Positions 18,691 through 26,443 of a stretch of DNA of 43,302 nucleotides are shown here, one piece after another. Made by a program: the position numbers and the translations under genes. The stretch comes from an uncultured Verrucomicrobia subdivision 3 bacterium (GTDB lineage Bacteria > Verrucomicrobiota > Verrucomicrobiia > Limisphaerales > UBA11358). Within the stretch, counting starts at the first letter, position 1. The number at the start of each line of letters is the position of its first letter. The stretch lies in assembly GCA_903888765.1 (NCBI GenBank), contig CAISVF010000333.1, forward strand, positions 1 to 43,302, in the 5' to 3' direction. The notes beneath the pieces are model-generated. The model was not told the origin of the DNA and ran no database searches. It saw only the letters and a list, made by a program, of their open reading frames with translations.

Positions 18691-19614
18691 TCAGAACGAT
18701 TGTACCACTGGGTCGCTTGAGGGGCATGTTGATGAGCAAGTTGACTCCCGGACCGACTTGCCGGACAAATATTCCAACTCTTCTGCCAGCCGTTGCAAGT
18801 GTTGTTCCACTTGATCAATCAACTCGTCCGGCGTGGACGTCCCGGCCGTGATCCCGACCGTATCGGCCGCCCCAAACCATTCCGGGCACAGATCTTCCGC
18901 AGTGCGGACATGATGAACGCGGGCACAAAATTGGGAGCAGGTTTTTACTAATTCATGCGTGTTATTGCTGTGCACCCCGCCAATCACGACCAGCACGGAG
19001 CATTTTTGCGCGAGTTCCACCGCCGCGCTCTGCCGCTGTTTGGTGGGCTGGCAAACCGTGTCAATAAAGCGAACTTCGGAGTCGGGAAATCGTTCGCGGA
19101 GGCCTTGTACAAGGTGCCGGACTTTTTCAATTGGGTGGGTGGTTTGCGCCACGACTCCAAAGCGCAGGCGGGTGCGCAAGCTGGCAAGTTCTTCTCCAGA
19201 CAGGATGACATCAAACTCCGCCAGATCTTCGGTCATACCTCGCACTTCCACATGGTCGCGCTTGCCAATAATAACGGGATGAAACCCCGCGGCCACTAAC
19301 TGTTGCAGGCTGCGGTGCGCAAGCTGTACCAGCGGGCAAGTCGCTTCCACGACTTGCAAGCCCCGCTGACGGGTTTCGGCCAGGCGGCGCTGGGAAGCGC
19401 CATGAGCGGTGATCATGACCCTTGGCGTGGTCACAGCCGCCGCATTGTTCTCAAACCGGATGCCCCGGCTGCGGAGCATGGCCAGTACCGTTTCATTGTG
19501 CACCAGATCCCCCAAAACCGTCAGCGGTTGTGTGGCCGATTGCCGCACCGCTAGTGCAATGGCGTCGCGAACCCCAAAACACATGCCCAGATGTTCCGCC
19601 TTTAAGATTTTCAT
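18691..19614 (-). CDS. ispH: 4-hydroxy-3-methylbut-2-enyl diphosphate reductase
   Basis: IspH carries out the last step of the MEP pathway, reducing HMBPP to IPP and DMAPP with a 4Fe-4S cluster. The three cluster cysteines are present at C12 (GMCFGV), C93 (EATCPLV) and C188 (DTVCQPT). The substrate-binding H39, H121 and E123 (DHVEVRG), TT at 158-159 (AQTTHP), the SNNTHEL block and the serine of GITAGTSTPDEL also fit the family. The 307 residues end with a Cys/Ser-rich tail (STCSSTCPSSDP) that I do not associate with the family. The start at ATG 19614 fits the family N-terminus. A 15-bp palindrome (19621-19635) begins 6 bases upstream and may be an operator. Confidence 0.95.
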   Translation of the reverse strand: MKILKAEHLGMCFGVRDAIALAVRQSATQPLTVLGDLVHNETVLAMLRSRGIRFENNAAAVTTPRVMITAHGASQRRLAETRQRGLQVVEATCPLVQLAHRSLQQLVAAGFHPVIIGKRDHVEVRGMTEDLAEFDVILSGEELASLRTRLRFGVVAQTTHPIEKVRHLVQGLRERFPDSEVRFIDTVCQPTKQRQSAAVELAQKCSVLVVIGGVHSNNTHELVKTCSQFCARVHHVRTAEDLCPEWFGAADTVGITAGTSTPDELIDQVEQHLQRLAEELEYLSGKSVRESTCSSTCPSSDPVVQSF

Positions 19615-19620
19615 ATTAAG

Positions 19621-19635
19621 CTTTGTAACACAAAG
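19621..19635. promoter_or_regulatory. Candidate operator palindrome upstream of ispH
   Basis: CTTTGTAACACAAAG has perfect 6-bp arms (CTTTGT/ACAAAG) around 3 bases. It differs at only two positions from the palindrome at 20612-20626. It lies 6 bases upstream of the ispH ATG and between that gene and the regulator gene. Being close to the start codon, it would suit a repressor site. Confidence 0.5.
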
Positions 19636-19672
19636 TAAAAGACCAGAGAGGTTTGGGTTTGTTCAAAAAAAT

Positions 19673-19981
19673 TCAGGAAAGTTTGTGCTGCCGGACAATC
19701 TGCTCCAGCAGGTCAATATAGTCGGCAAACGCTTTGCGGCCCGCCGGGGTGAGCGAGCAGCAGGTCAGGGGACGGTTATTCTGATAGGATTTGGCCACCG
19801 ACACAAAGCCCTCCTGTTGCAGGGTGCGGATGTGGGTGGTGAGGTTGCCGTCGGTCATCCCCAGCAGGTTGCGCAGCTCGGTGAACGCCAGTTCGGGTGC
19901 GGCCGCCAGTGCGGACATGATGGCCAGCCGCCCTTTCTCGTGAATCACACGGTCAAGCTGAAGAAAAGGTTCCGGATTCAC
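19673..19981 (-). CDS. Winged-helix transcriptional regulator (HTH_34 / ArsR-MarR-like)
   Basis: The 102-residue protein is a single winged-helix domain. It shows an N-terminal helix (VIHEKGRLAIMSALA), a helix-turn-helix with a recognition helix near GMTDGNLTTHIRTLQQEGFV, and a wing (KSYQNNRPLTCCSLTPAGRKAF). This matches the HTH_34 group of small DNA-binding proteins. The gene starts with GTG at 19981, and the GTGA overlaps the TGA of the upstream membrane-protein gene, so the two are almost certainly co-transcribed and co-translated. Two near-identical palindromes, one ahead of this operon and one ahead of ispH, are its likely targets. The signal it senses is unknown; there is no metal-binding cysteine pattern. 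Confidence 0.85.
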   Translation of the reverse strand: MNPEPFLQLDRVIHEKGRLAIMSALAAAPELAFTELRNLLGMTDGNLTTHIRTLQQEGFVSVAKSYQNNRPLTCCSLTPAGRKAFADYIDLLEQIVRQHKLS

Positions 19982-20604
19982 GCGACAGGATTTTCCCGCT
20001 CAGTCAGGTACAGGTAGCCTCCGTAAGCCAGATGAAGCCCGCCAAAGAAAGCTCCCATGAGCCAGTGCGCCTGGGTGGCATCATGGTGGATGCCGCTTGC
20101 GCGGAAGGTATAATAAAGTCCACAAGCGCTGCCCATGAACAGCCACCCAAAAACCTTGATGCCGCGCGGCATGAAAAAACCCGCCGCGTGCAGGGCGCAG
20201 CCATAGCATAAAATCCACGCCAAGGCTGAACGTTGAGCAATTTCAGCTCCCGCCTGACCAATAAAGAGCGGCCCTCCGCCCAGACACAAGCCCGCCAGCA
20301 GCGGCGGCAGGAGCGCCTGCGCCACGCGGCGCGTGGGTGGTGACCAGAACGCCTCGCCCGCCTGCAAGGCCTGCCGCCGGGCAATTAAAAAAGCCCCCGC
20401 CACCGCCAGCAGCGCGGTCACCAGCCACAGCCATCCAAACGCGGATGCCGAAGTCAGCCGAAACCAAAGCCCCGTTGCCGCCGCCAGCACACCCGCCCCA
20501 CCCGCAAAGAGCATAATGGGAGCCAGTTCCCGGCGATAAACTGCCGAACGCTCCATCAAGGTGCGAATCACCTGCAGGTTTTCAGTCGCCTGTTTTGTTT
20601 CCAT
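19978..20604 (-). CDS. Multi-pass membrane protein paired with a winged-helix regulator
   Basis: The roughly 208-residue protein begins METKQATENLQVIRTLMERSAVYRREL, a soluble helical segment. About six hydrophobic segments follow, such as LAPIMLFAGGAGVLAAATGLWF, LWLVTALLAVAGAFLIA and LPPLLAGLCLGGGPLFIG, and a short polar tail. I chose ATG 20604; the frame is open to 20652 but the extension crosses the promoter palindrome. Membrane proteins of this size are often encoded with small HTH_34 regulators, but no biochemical role is known to me. It overlaps the regulator gene by 4 bases (GTGA) and is divergent from the DciA-like gene, 35 bases away. Confidence 0.8.
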   Translation of the reverse strand: METKQATENLQVIRTLMERSAVYRRELAPIMLFAGGAGVLAAATGLWFRLTSASAFGWLWLVTALLAVAGAFLIARRQALQAGEAFWSPPTRRVAQALLPPLLAGLCLGGGPLFIGQAGAEIAQRSALAWILCYGCALHAAGFFMPRGIKVFGWLFMGSACGLYYTFRASGIHHDATQAHWLMGAFFGGLHLAYGGYLYLTERENPVA

Positions 20605-20611
20605 GCTTTTA

Positions 20612-20626
20612 CTTTGCACCACAAAG
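20612..20626. promoter_or_regulatory. Candidate operator palindrome upstream of the membrane-protein/regulator operon
   Basis: CTTTGCACCACAAAG has perfect 5-bp arms around 5 bases and shares 13 of 15 bases with 19621-19635. It lies 7 bases upstream of the membrane-protein ATG (20604) and 13 bases upstream of the divergent DciA-like ATG (20640). One bound protein could therefore affect both genes. The pair suggests the consensus CTTTGTGKTRCAAAG, read on the minus strand. Confidence 0.55.
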
Positions 20627-20639
20627 CCAATTCTGGCAA

Positions 20640-21125
20640 ATGAAAAAGTCACCTCTGCTGAGGGCCCGCCGACTGCGGTTTCATCCTGCCTCCCCGCTTG
20701 CTTTCCGGTTTGATCCGGTGGAAAATTTCCGCGTGCCGCCTCCGAAAAGGAAATCCGCTGTTGTCCGCGCCCGTTCCCGGGTGCTGACGCAATGGCGGGG
20801 CGTGGATTATGGTCCGCTGGAAATGGCGCGGGCCACGCCCGCGCGGAGCGTTGGCGACCTGCTGCCAGCTTTGCTGAAAGATTTGCGGCTGGACACTCGG
20901 CGGGCCGAGGCGGAAGTGGTCAAGGTTTGGAATGATCTGCTGGATCCCGCCATCACCGCGCATGCACAACCGGCGAACCTCTACAGAGGCACGCTCTTCG
21001 TAAATGTGGATAACAGCGCCTGGCTGAATGAAATCGTGCGCTACCGCCGGAAGGAAATCCTGGAACGCCTCCAGCACAGCTTCGGGCCGAGTGTCGTCCA
21101 GAAAATTTCCTTTCGCATCGGGTAA
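20640..21125 (+). CDS. DUF721/DciA-like protein
   Basis: The 161-residue product has a basic N-terminal extension (KKSPLLRARRLRF, PPPKRKSAVVRARSR) and a C-terminal DUF721 domain (about residues 70-161). The domain shows the family pattern VVKVWNDLLDPAITAHAQPANLYRGTLFV..SAWLNEI. DciA is known to help load the replicative helicase in bacteria without DnaC/DnaI. Most DciA proteins have the domain at the N-terminus, so this arrangement is less usual. I chose ATG 20640; an upstream start at 20595 would add 15 residues reading through the palindrome. It converges on sixA 21 bases downstream. Confidence 0.75.
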   Translation: MKKSPLLRARRLRFHPASPLAFRFDPVENFRVPPPKRKSAVVRARSRVLTQWRGVDYGPLEMARATPARSVGDLLPALLKDLRLDTRRAEAEVVKVWNDLLDPAITAHAQPANLYRGTLFVNVDNSAWLNEIVRYRRKEILERLQHSFGPSVVQKISFRIG

Positions 21126-21146
21126 GCGAGCGCAAGCCACCACCGG

Positions 21147-21662
21147 TTACGCACTAATTCGCGAAAATAGCCGCAACTGTTTGGAAGTGAGCAGCCACTG
21201 GAGAGTGGCACATTTTCCGGCCTGGAGTCTATCCACCTTGAGTTTGGCGAGCGCCCCTTTTTTTAGCGCAAAGCCGGCGCCGGTGGTGCCGTTGACGAGG
21301 AGAGAGATAAACTCGCTCAAATCCGGTTCGTGTCCCACGAGCAGCAGTTTCTCCGAGGCTGCCACCGGGGCGGACATTTTTTGGAGAAGATTTTTCACAT
21401 CCCCGCCGGGCCGCAAGGCATCCACGATCACCACGGGCTTTTTCACTTTCAGTTCCGCGCCGATGATTTCCGCCGTCTGATGAGTGCGCACGAGGGGACT
21501 CGACCAAATCACATCCACGTCTAGCCCCAGCGCCCGCATGCCCGCAGCACTGGCGCGCAACTGGCGCCGCCCTTTGGGCGTGAGTGGTCGGGTATCATCG
21601 TCGGGAAATTCCCATTCGGTTCGCTCCACCGCCAAGCCGTGTCGCAGTAGTAACAGGTTCAT
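21147..21662 (-). CDS. sixA: Phosphohistidine phosphatase SixA-type
   Basis: This is a small histidine phosphatase of 171 residues. The N-terminal LLLLRHGLAVE carries the catalytic RHG motif, LTPKGRRQL is the typical following block, IWSSPLVRTHQTAEI holds the conserved arginine, and LLVGHEPDLSEF holds the second catalytic histidine. SixA removes phosphate from phosphohistidine of phosphorelay or PTS-Ntr proteins. It is divergent from the ppx/gppA-type gene, about 110 bases away, and convergent with the DciA-like gene. The partner phosphoprotein is not in this window. Confidence 0.9.
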   Translation of the reverse strand: MNLLLLRHGLAVERTEWEFPDDDTRPLTPKGRRQLRASAAGMRALGLDVDVIWSSPLVRTHQTAEIIGAELKVKKPVVIVDALRPGGDVKNLLQKMSAPVAASEKLLLVGHEPDLSEFISLLVNGTTGAGFALKKGALAKLKVDRLQAGKCATLQWLLTSKQLRLFSRISA

Positions 21663-21738
21663 GCCAAAACATTACACCCTCGGCCGGCGACGGCAACTCC
21701 CACGAACTCCATCCGGGTAAAATGTAACAATTATGCTT

Positions 21739-21767
21739 TTGGCTCTGCGGGCGGAATTTTTTATGCT
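21739..21767 (+). promoter_or_regulatory. Candidate sigma-70 promoter of the Ppx/GppA gene
   Basis: TTGGCT (21739-21744) and TATGCT (21762-21767) are 17 bases apart and end 6 bases before the ATG at 21774. This close position would make a nearly leaderless transcript, so the start codon or the promoter may be slightly misplaced. Confidence 0.35.
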
Positions 21768-21773
21768 TCGGCC

Positions 21774-22712
21774 ATGGAAACCGTGCGCCGCGCCGTCATC
21801 GATGTCGGGACCAACTCGGTAAAACTGCTCGTCGCCGATGTGGCGGCCGAGGAGGTGCGCCCGGTGCTCGAGGAAAGTCGGCAGACCCGGCTCGGCCAGG
21901 GGTTCTACGAAACCCATCAATTGCAGCCGGCCCCCATCGCCCATACTGCTGAAGTCGTCGCGGATTTTACCCGCACCGCCCGCGAAAAAAGCGCCGTCTC
22001 CATTCGCATCATCGCCACCAGCGCCGCCCGTGACGCGGTCAATCCCCGGGAGTTGACCGATGCCATCGAACGCGCATCCGGGCTTAAAACCGAAATCATC
22101 ACCGGGGCACGCGAGGCGGACTGGGTGTTTCGCGGCGTGGCCACCAATGCAGCGCTGGCAGCCTCGCCGCTCCTGATTCTGGATGTCGGCGGCGGCAGCA
22201 CGGAATTTATTCTCGGTCATGGCCGGGAAAAAACTTTCGCCCACAGTTTTCGCCTCGGCACCGTGCGGCTGCTGGAGAAGTTTCCGCCGGCCGACCCGCC
22301 AACCGAGGCGGAATTTCGCGCCTGCCGTAACTGGGTGGGAAATCTGTTCCAGGCCGAGGTCTGGCCGCTCCTGGACCCGGTATTGCGGCATGAACGGAAA
22401 GCGGGATGCATCCAACTCGTTGGCACCGGCGGCACCACTAGCATCCTCGCGCGGATCGAAAAAAAGCTGGATCGCTATGACCGCGAAAAAATCGAAACCA
22501 CAGTGCTGAGCCGGGAAAAAATCACCGCCCACCGCCAACAGCTTTGGCGGTTGCCGCTGGCGAAGCGTAAAGAAATCCCCGGCATGTCAAAGTTGCGTGC
22601 GGACGTGATTCTTACCGGGGTTTTGATTTACGAGGCGGTGATGGAGGAATTCGGCTTTACGGAACTTCGCATCAGCACGCGCGGATTGAGGTTTGCCGCA
22701 GTTCGGGAATGA
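21774..22712 (+). CDS. Exopolyphosphatase / pppGpp phosphatase family protein
   Basis: The 312-residue protein is the short form of the Ppx/GppA family, with the ASKHA actin-like fold and without the C-terminal HD domain of E. coli Ppx. Visible motifs are VIDVGTNSVKLLVAD (phosphate loop 1), ATSAARDAVN, GAREADWVFRGV, and LILDVGGGSTEFILG (phosphate loop 2) with LVGTGGTTSILARI. It hydrolyses terminal phosphate of polyphosphate or of pppGpp; the choice cannot be made from sequence. The gene is monocistronic and divergent from sixA. Confidence 0.9.
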   Translation: METVRRAVIDVGTNSVKLLVADVAAEEVRPVLEESRQTRLGQGFYETHQLQPAPIAHTAEVVADFTRTAREKSAVSIRIIATSAARDAVNPRELTDAIERASGLKTEIITGAREADWVFRGVATNAALAASPLLILDVGGGSTEFILGHGREKTFAHSFRLGTVRLLEKFPPADPPTEAEFRACRNWVGNLFQAEVWPLLDPVLRHERKAGCIQLVGTGGTTSILARIEKKLDRYDREKIETTVLSREKITAHRQQLWRLPLAKRKEIPGMSKLRADVILTGVLIYEAVMEEFGFTELRISTRGLRFAAVRE

Positions 22713-22831
22713 ACTGAGCCGCCTGCCGCACCGACCCTCACGCCCGCCAGATGATCGCCGAAATCCACTCCGCATGACCGGTTGTCAAAAAGGTTTTCTG
22801 CCGCTACGGGTTGCGGCATAATCGGCGGCGC

Positions 22832-23980
22832 ATGGCAAAACCGAATCCGCTGATCCGTCCGTTGGTGCACGCGCTGCACGCCTATGTTCCCGGCGAGCAG
22901 CCGAAAATTCCCGGGCTGATCAAACTCAACACCAACGAAAATCCTTATCCGCCTTCGCCGAAGGTGCTGACGGCCATCCGCGGTGCCCTTGACGGTCGGC
23001 TGCGGCTCTATCCCAATCCCACGGCGGAAAAACTCCGCGCCAAACTGGCCCGCTTGCATGGCTGCCAGCCGGAAAACATCCTGGTGGGCAACGGCTCGGA
23101 CGAGGTGCTCGCGCTTGCTGTGCGGGCATTTGTCGAGCCGAAGCCAGCCGAAGCCAGCCAAGGGCAGGCGACCGGGGGCGGAAAATCGGAGGGCGATAAG
23201 AAAAGGTTGGCGCAAACGACGGTACAGTATTTCACGCCAAGCTATTCGCTTTATCCCGTGCTGGCCGACACGCATGGGGCGGCAAAAAATCCCGTAGCGC
23301 TGAGGCCGGATTTTTCCCTGCCGACCGTCGCGGAACTTCGCCGGGGCAAACAATGGCGGTTTAAGGCCGCGCTCACCTTTGTCACCACGCCGAACGCGCC
23401 GGGCGGACGCGGCTATGGCACCCGTGAACTGGAAAAACTCTGCCGGGCGCAAAAAGGCGTGGTGGTGCTGGACGAGGCTTATGTGGATTTCGCCCGGGAA
23501 AACGCCCTTAAGCTGGCGCTGAAATTTCCGCACGTGCTCGTAGCCCGGACGTTCTCGAAAGCCTATTCGCTGTGTTTCCAGCGCATCGGGTATGGGATCG
23601 GCCACGCGGATTTGATCGCCGCGTTGGATAAAATCCGCGACAGCTATAATGTGAATGGCCTCGGCCAGATTGCCGCCGAGGCGACCCTGGATGACCTGAA
23701 ATATTACCGCGCGAATTTTTCCAAAATTATTGCCACGCGGGTCTGGCTTTCCCGCGAGCTGACCAAGAGCGGTTTTCGCGTGTTGCCCAGCCAGACGAAT
23801 TTTATCCTGGTCAAGCCGCCGTTGTATCCAGCCAAGGTCTGGCTAGAGAAGCTGCGCGAGCGCAAAATCCTGGTTCGCTGGTTCAGCGCGCCGGAAGTGT
23901 GCGATTACCTGCGCATCACCATCGGCACCCGGGCAGAGGCGGATGCCCTGATGAAAGTTGTGCAATTTTTAAGCCATTAA
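22832..23980 (+). CDS. hisC: Histidinol-phosphate aminotransferase
   Basis: HisC is a PLP enzyme of histidine synthesis that transaminates imidazole-acetol phosphate. The 382-residue protein (ATG 22832; a TTG at 22811 would add 7 residues) shows KLNTNENPYPPSP, YPNPTAEKLRAKLA, GNGSDEVLAL, FVTTPNAPGG, VVLDEAYVDFA and ARTFSKAYS with the PLP lysine at K243. The usual SKAYGLAG is changed to SKAYSLCF. A hydrophilic insertion of about 25 residues rich in Ala/Gly/Lys lies at about residues 104-128. Its DNA begins with a 10-bp unit, AGCCGAAGCC, present twice and followed by a partial third. No other his gene is adjacent. The CPBP protease follows 6 bases later. Confidence 0.9.
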   Translation: MAKPNPLIRPLVHALHAYVPGEQPKIPGLIKLNTNENPYPPSPKVLTAIRGALDGRLRLYPNPTAEKLRAKLARLHGCQPENILVGNGSDEVLALAVRAFVEPKPAEASQGQATGGGKSEGDKKRLAQTTVQYFTPSYSLYPVLADTHGAAKNPVALRPDFSLPTVAELRRGKQWRFKAALTFVTTPNAPGGRGYGTRELEKLCRAQKGVVVLDEAYVDFARENALKLALKFPHVLVARTFSKAYSLCFQRIGYGIGHADLIAALDKIRDSYNVNGLGQIAAEATLDDLKYYRANFSKIIATRVWLSRELTKSGFRVLPSQTNFILVKPPLYPAKVWLEKLRERKILVRWFSAPEVCDYLRITIGTRAEADALMKVVQFLSH

Positions 23981-23986
23981 TACCCT

Positions 23987-24691
23987 ATGTTGTTGAAAAA
24001 ATTCTTTGCCGGTTCACCAACCGCCGCACGGGTGGCACCGTTCCTGATTTTTCTCGCCCTGACCAGCCTGCAGGGGCAGCTGGGGCCGGCTTCGGCCTAC
24101 TGGGTTTATTTTGCCAAAACCCTCGTCGGGATCTGGCTCTTATGGGAGATGCTACCGTTTGTGCTGGAAGCGCGCTGGGCCTTTAGCGGGCCAGCGGTCG
24201 CCGTCGGCGTGGGGATATTTGCGGTTTGGGTTGGCGTGAGCGGCGAATGGACCACCCAGAATTCGCTGTGGGTCAAGCTCGGGCTGTCGCATGCGCCGGA
24301 CAAGCCGGCCACGGTGTGGAATCCCAATGAGCAATTCGGATCGGGCTCCGCCCTGGCCTGGCTGTTCGTCGTCACGCGGGTGCTGGGCTCCACCCTGGTG
24401 GTGCCGCCGCTGGAAGAAACTTTTTATCGCTCGTTTCTATACCGCTATATCGCGAATCAGAATTTTCTGTCGGTGCCATTGAACCGGTTTGTGCCGGTGC
24501 CATTTCTGGCGACCGCCGTGGTATTCGGCTTTTCCCATAACGAATGGCTGGCGGGTATTTGCTGCGGCGCGGCCTATCAATGGCTGGCGCTACGCCAAGG
24601 CAGGCTGGGCGAGGCGATGACGGCGCACGCCATCACCAATTTTCTCCTGGGGGTGTGGGTGGTAACGCGCGGCGCGTGGCAATTTTGGTGA
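23987..24691 (+). CDS. CPBP-family intramembrane metalloprotease
   Basis: The 234-residue protein has several hydrophobic segments. It also has the three CPBP/Abi motifs: EE...R in PLEETFYRSFLYRYI, the F..H motif in VFGFSHNEWLAG, and the H..N motif in AMTAHAITNFLLG. Such proteases cut membrane-embedded or prenylated substrates. The length and layout recall the CAAX-protease-related proteins found in exosortase/PEP-CTERM genomes, but no exosortase or PEP-CTERM protein is seen here, so this link is only a suggestion. It starts 6 bases after hisC and is probably co-transcribed with it. Confidence 0.85.
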   Translation: MLLKKFFAGSPTAARVAPFLIFLALTSLQGQLGPASAYWVYFAKTLVGIWLLWEMLPFVLEARWAFSGPAVAVGVGIFAVWVGVSGEWTTQNSLWVKLGLSHAPDKPATVWNPNEQFGSGSALAWLFVVTRVLGSTLVVPPLEETFYRSFLYRYIANQNFLSVPLNRFVPVPFLATAVVFGFSHNEWLAGICCGAAYQWLALRQGRLGEAMTAHAITNFLLGVWVVTRGAWQFW

Positions 24692-24749
24692 AGGCCGGCT
24701 GGCCATTCACGCAAAGCCTTCAACGGCCAATCGCCCGCCACCCTTTATC

Positions 24750-24913
24750 CTAGAAACCGCCACGGAGCTGAACCACGAACTATCGCGAACCACGCGAAAG
24801 GGAAAGCTGGGAAATATGTCCGCCGTACCAAAAATGCTTCCCTCAGTGAGTAAACGGTTCCCGTTCGCAAAGCTGCGGCAATTTGGCGTATTTCGCTTAT
24901 TTCGCGGTTTCAA
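24750..24913 (+). repeat. Dispersed repeat family 2, copy 1
   Basis: About 160 bases match 39382-39539 in reverse orientation. Shared parts include TAGAAACCGC, GAACCACGCGAAAG (ACCACGCGAAAG in both), GTACCAAAAA, CGGTTCCCGTTCGCAAAG and TTTCGCGGTTTCAAC. The CGCGAA/TTCGCG motifs recur along the element. It fills most of the space between the protease gene and the TolC-like gene and has no gene of its own. Confidence 0.8.
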
Positions 24914-24927
24914 CTGCGGAATTTTCG

Positions 24928-26397
24928 TTATTTGACCTGCAAATCCAGCTTGTGCCGTTCGAGCGTGGAGCCTTCCTGCTGGGCAAGATTGGCCAGGGCT
25001 TCGTTGTAATTGGCCAAGGCTCGAATTTCCTGCGAGCGGGCGGAGGTGAGATTGTTTTGCAATTGTAGCACGGTGAACGTGGTGCTTTTGCCGGCGGCAT
25101 ATTTGCCCTGTTCCGCTTTGAGCGCCGCTTCGGCATAAAGTCGTGATTTCCGGGTGGCATCCACGCTTTCCCAGGCGGATCGCGCCTGTTTCACGGCATT
25201 GTCAATCTGCACCATCACATTCTGCTCCAATTGCTTGAGTTTCAGGAGGGCCTGTTGTTCAATGGCCTGGTCTGACTTGTAAGCATTGCGCGCCCGGATG
25301 TTGCCCAGCGGAATCGAAAATTGCCCGCCGTAACTGTAAAACGGACGGTTGGCCGTGCCGTACTGGTCAAAGGCATCCCCGAAACCCGCTCCGCCACCGT
25401 TGTATCCATAGCTGGCTACGAGATCGAGAACGGGCAAAACCTGATTGCGATCATACTTCAACAGGATGCCCTGCTGTTCCAGATCCAGCTTGGATTGCAG
25501 CAATTCCGGTCGTTGCACCAGCCCTTTGTTCCAACTGCCCTGCACGTCGAAAAATTGGCGAGTGGCTTCCAGGGTGGATTGCGGCTCAATGTCCACCTCA
25601 TGCCACTGCGAATAATTATCCGTGATCAGATTTTTCAGGGCATTCTCGTCAGTGGCCAGCGTGAATTGCGCGGCAATCAGGTTCGCCCGATTCTGGGCCA
25701 CTTGCGCCTCATCCTGCTCAATGGTGCCGCCCAGCTCGGCCACCGTCCCGACCAACATGCGTTTGCGGTCATCTTGTAACTGCGTTTGAGCCAGCGCCAA
25801 AGCCTGCTGCTGCACTTTTACATTTTCGCGTGCATAGATCAGCTCGTAAAAAGCGTTTTCCACGGCGGAAACCGTGGTGATGAACTGCTGGCGCAACTGC
25901 TGTTCCGAATACTGCACCCGGTTTTTGGCCACTTGAATAAGCTTGCGGGTGTTGTCTGTCAAAAGCCCCTGCAGCAAAGGCTGGGTAAGCGTCACGCCCA
26001 CGCTGCCGCCGGAATTGCCTCCGGTGTTTGAATTGTTGTTTTTTTGGACAGTCCCGTCCAGGGTGTAAGTGGTGCCGAAAGGCAGCGAGCCGCCAATACT
26101 GGAATCAAAATAATTGTATTCCATGAACGGAATGCCGTTAACCGCGGGCCCGCCGAGGTCGCTATGGTTGTGTTTGCCGGAAAAATTGAAGCTCGGATCG
26201 TAACCGGCGTAGGCCGCGTGCAGATTGTAGAGTGACAGTTGCGGTACATAGCGCTCCACCCGCACATCAAAATTGTGCTGGAGCGCCTCGGTCAGACAAT
26301 CAGGCAGTGACATGCGTCGCACCGCCGGCGCATTGGTCTGCGCCGCCTCCGCCGCCAGAGTGACGGCCAACATAAAACTGGCAGCGATATTTTTCAT
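24928..26397 (-). CDS. TolC-family outer membrane efflux protein
   Basis: The 489-residue protein has a signal peptide (MKNIAASFMLAVTLAAEAAQ) and two tandem TolC repeats. Each repeat has long alpha-helical coiled regions (AKNRVQYSEQQLRQQFITTVSAVENAFYELIYARENVKVQQQALALAQTQLQDDRK) and beta segments such as YNYFDSSIGGSLPFGTTYTLDG and YGYNGGGAGFGDAFDQYG. TolC proteins form the outer-membrane and periplasmic duct of efflux or type I secretion systems. I chose ATG 26397 because the signal peptide begins there; an earlier start at 26529 would overlap the end of tig. No membrane-fusion or inner-membrane partner is adjacent. It is 46 bases downstream of tig. Confidence 0.9.
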   Translation of the reverse strand: MKNIAASFMLAVTLAAEAAQTNAPAVRRMSLPDCLTEALQHNFDVRVERYVPQLSLYNLHAAYAGYDPSFNFSGKHNHSDLGGPAVNGIPFMEYNYFDSSIGGSLPFGTTYTLDGTVQKNNNSNTGGNSGGSVGVTLTQPLLQGLLTDNTRKLIQVAKNRVQYSEQQLRQQFITTVSAVENAFYELIYARENVKVQQQALALAQTQLQDDRKRMLVGTVAELGGTIEQDEAQVAQNRANLIAAQFTLATDENALKNLITDNYSQWHEVDIEPQSTLEATRQFFDVQGSWNKGLVQRPELLQSKLDLEQQGILLKYDRNQVLPVLDLVASYGYNGGGAGFGDAFDQYGTANRPFYSYGGQFSIPLGNIRARNAYKSDQAIEQQALLKLKQLEQNVMVQIDNAVKQARSAWESVDATRKSRLYAEAALKAEQGKYAAGKSTTFTVLQLQNNLTSARSQEIRALANYNEALANLAQQEGSTLERHKLDLQVK

Positions 26398-26443
26398 TGG
26401 AAAACCAGACGCCGCGCTGCACTGCGAAGTAACCAAAAGATGG

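Noticed and set aside
23987-24691. Exosortase/PEP-CTERM system
   Set aside because: The CPBP protease resembles proteases of such genomes, but no exosortase gene and no PEP-CTERM tail on any exported protein in the window was found.
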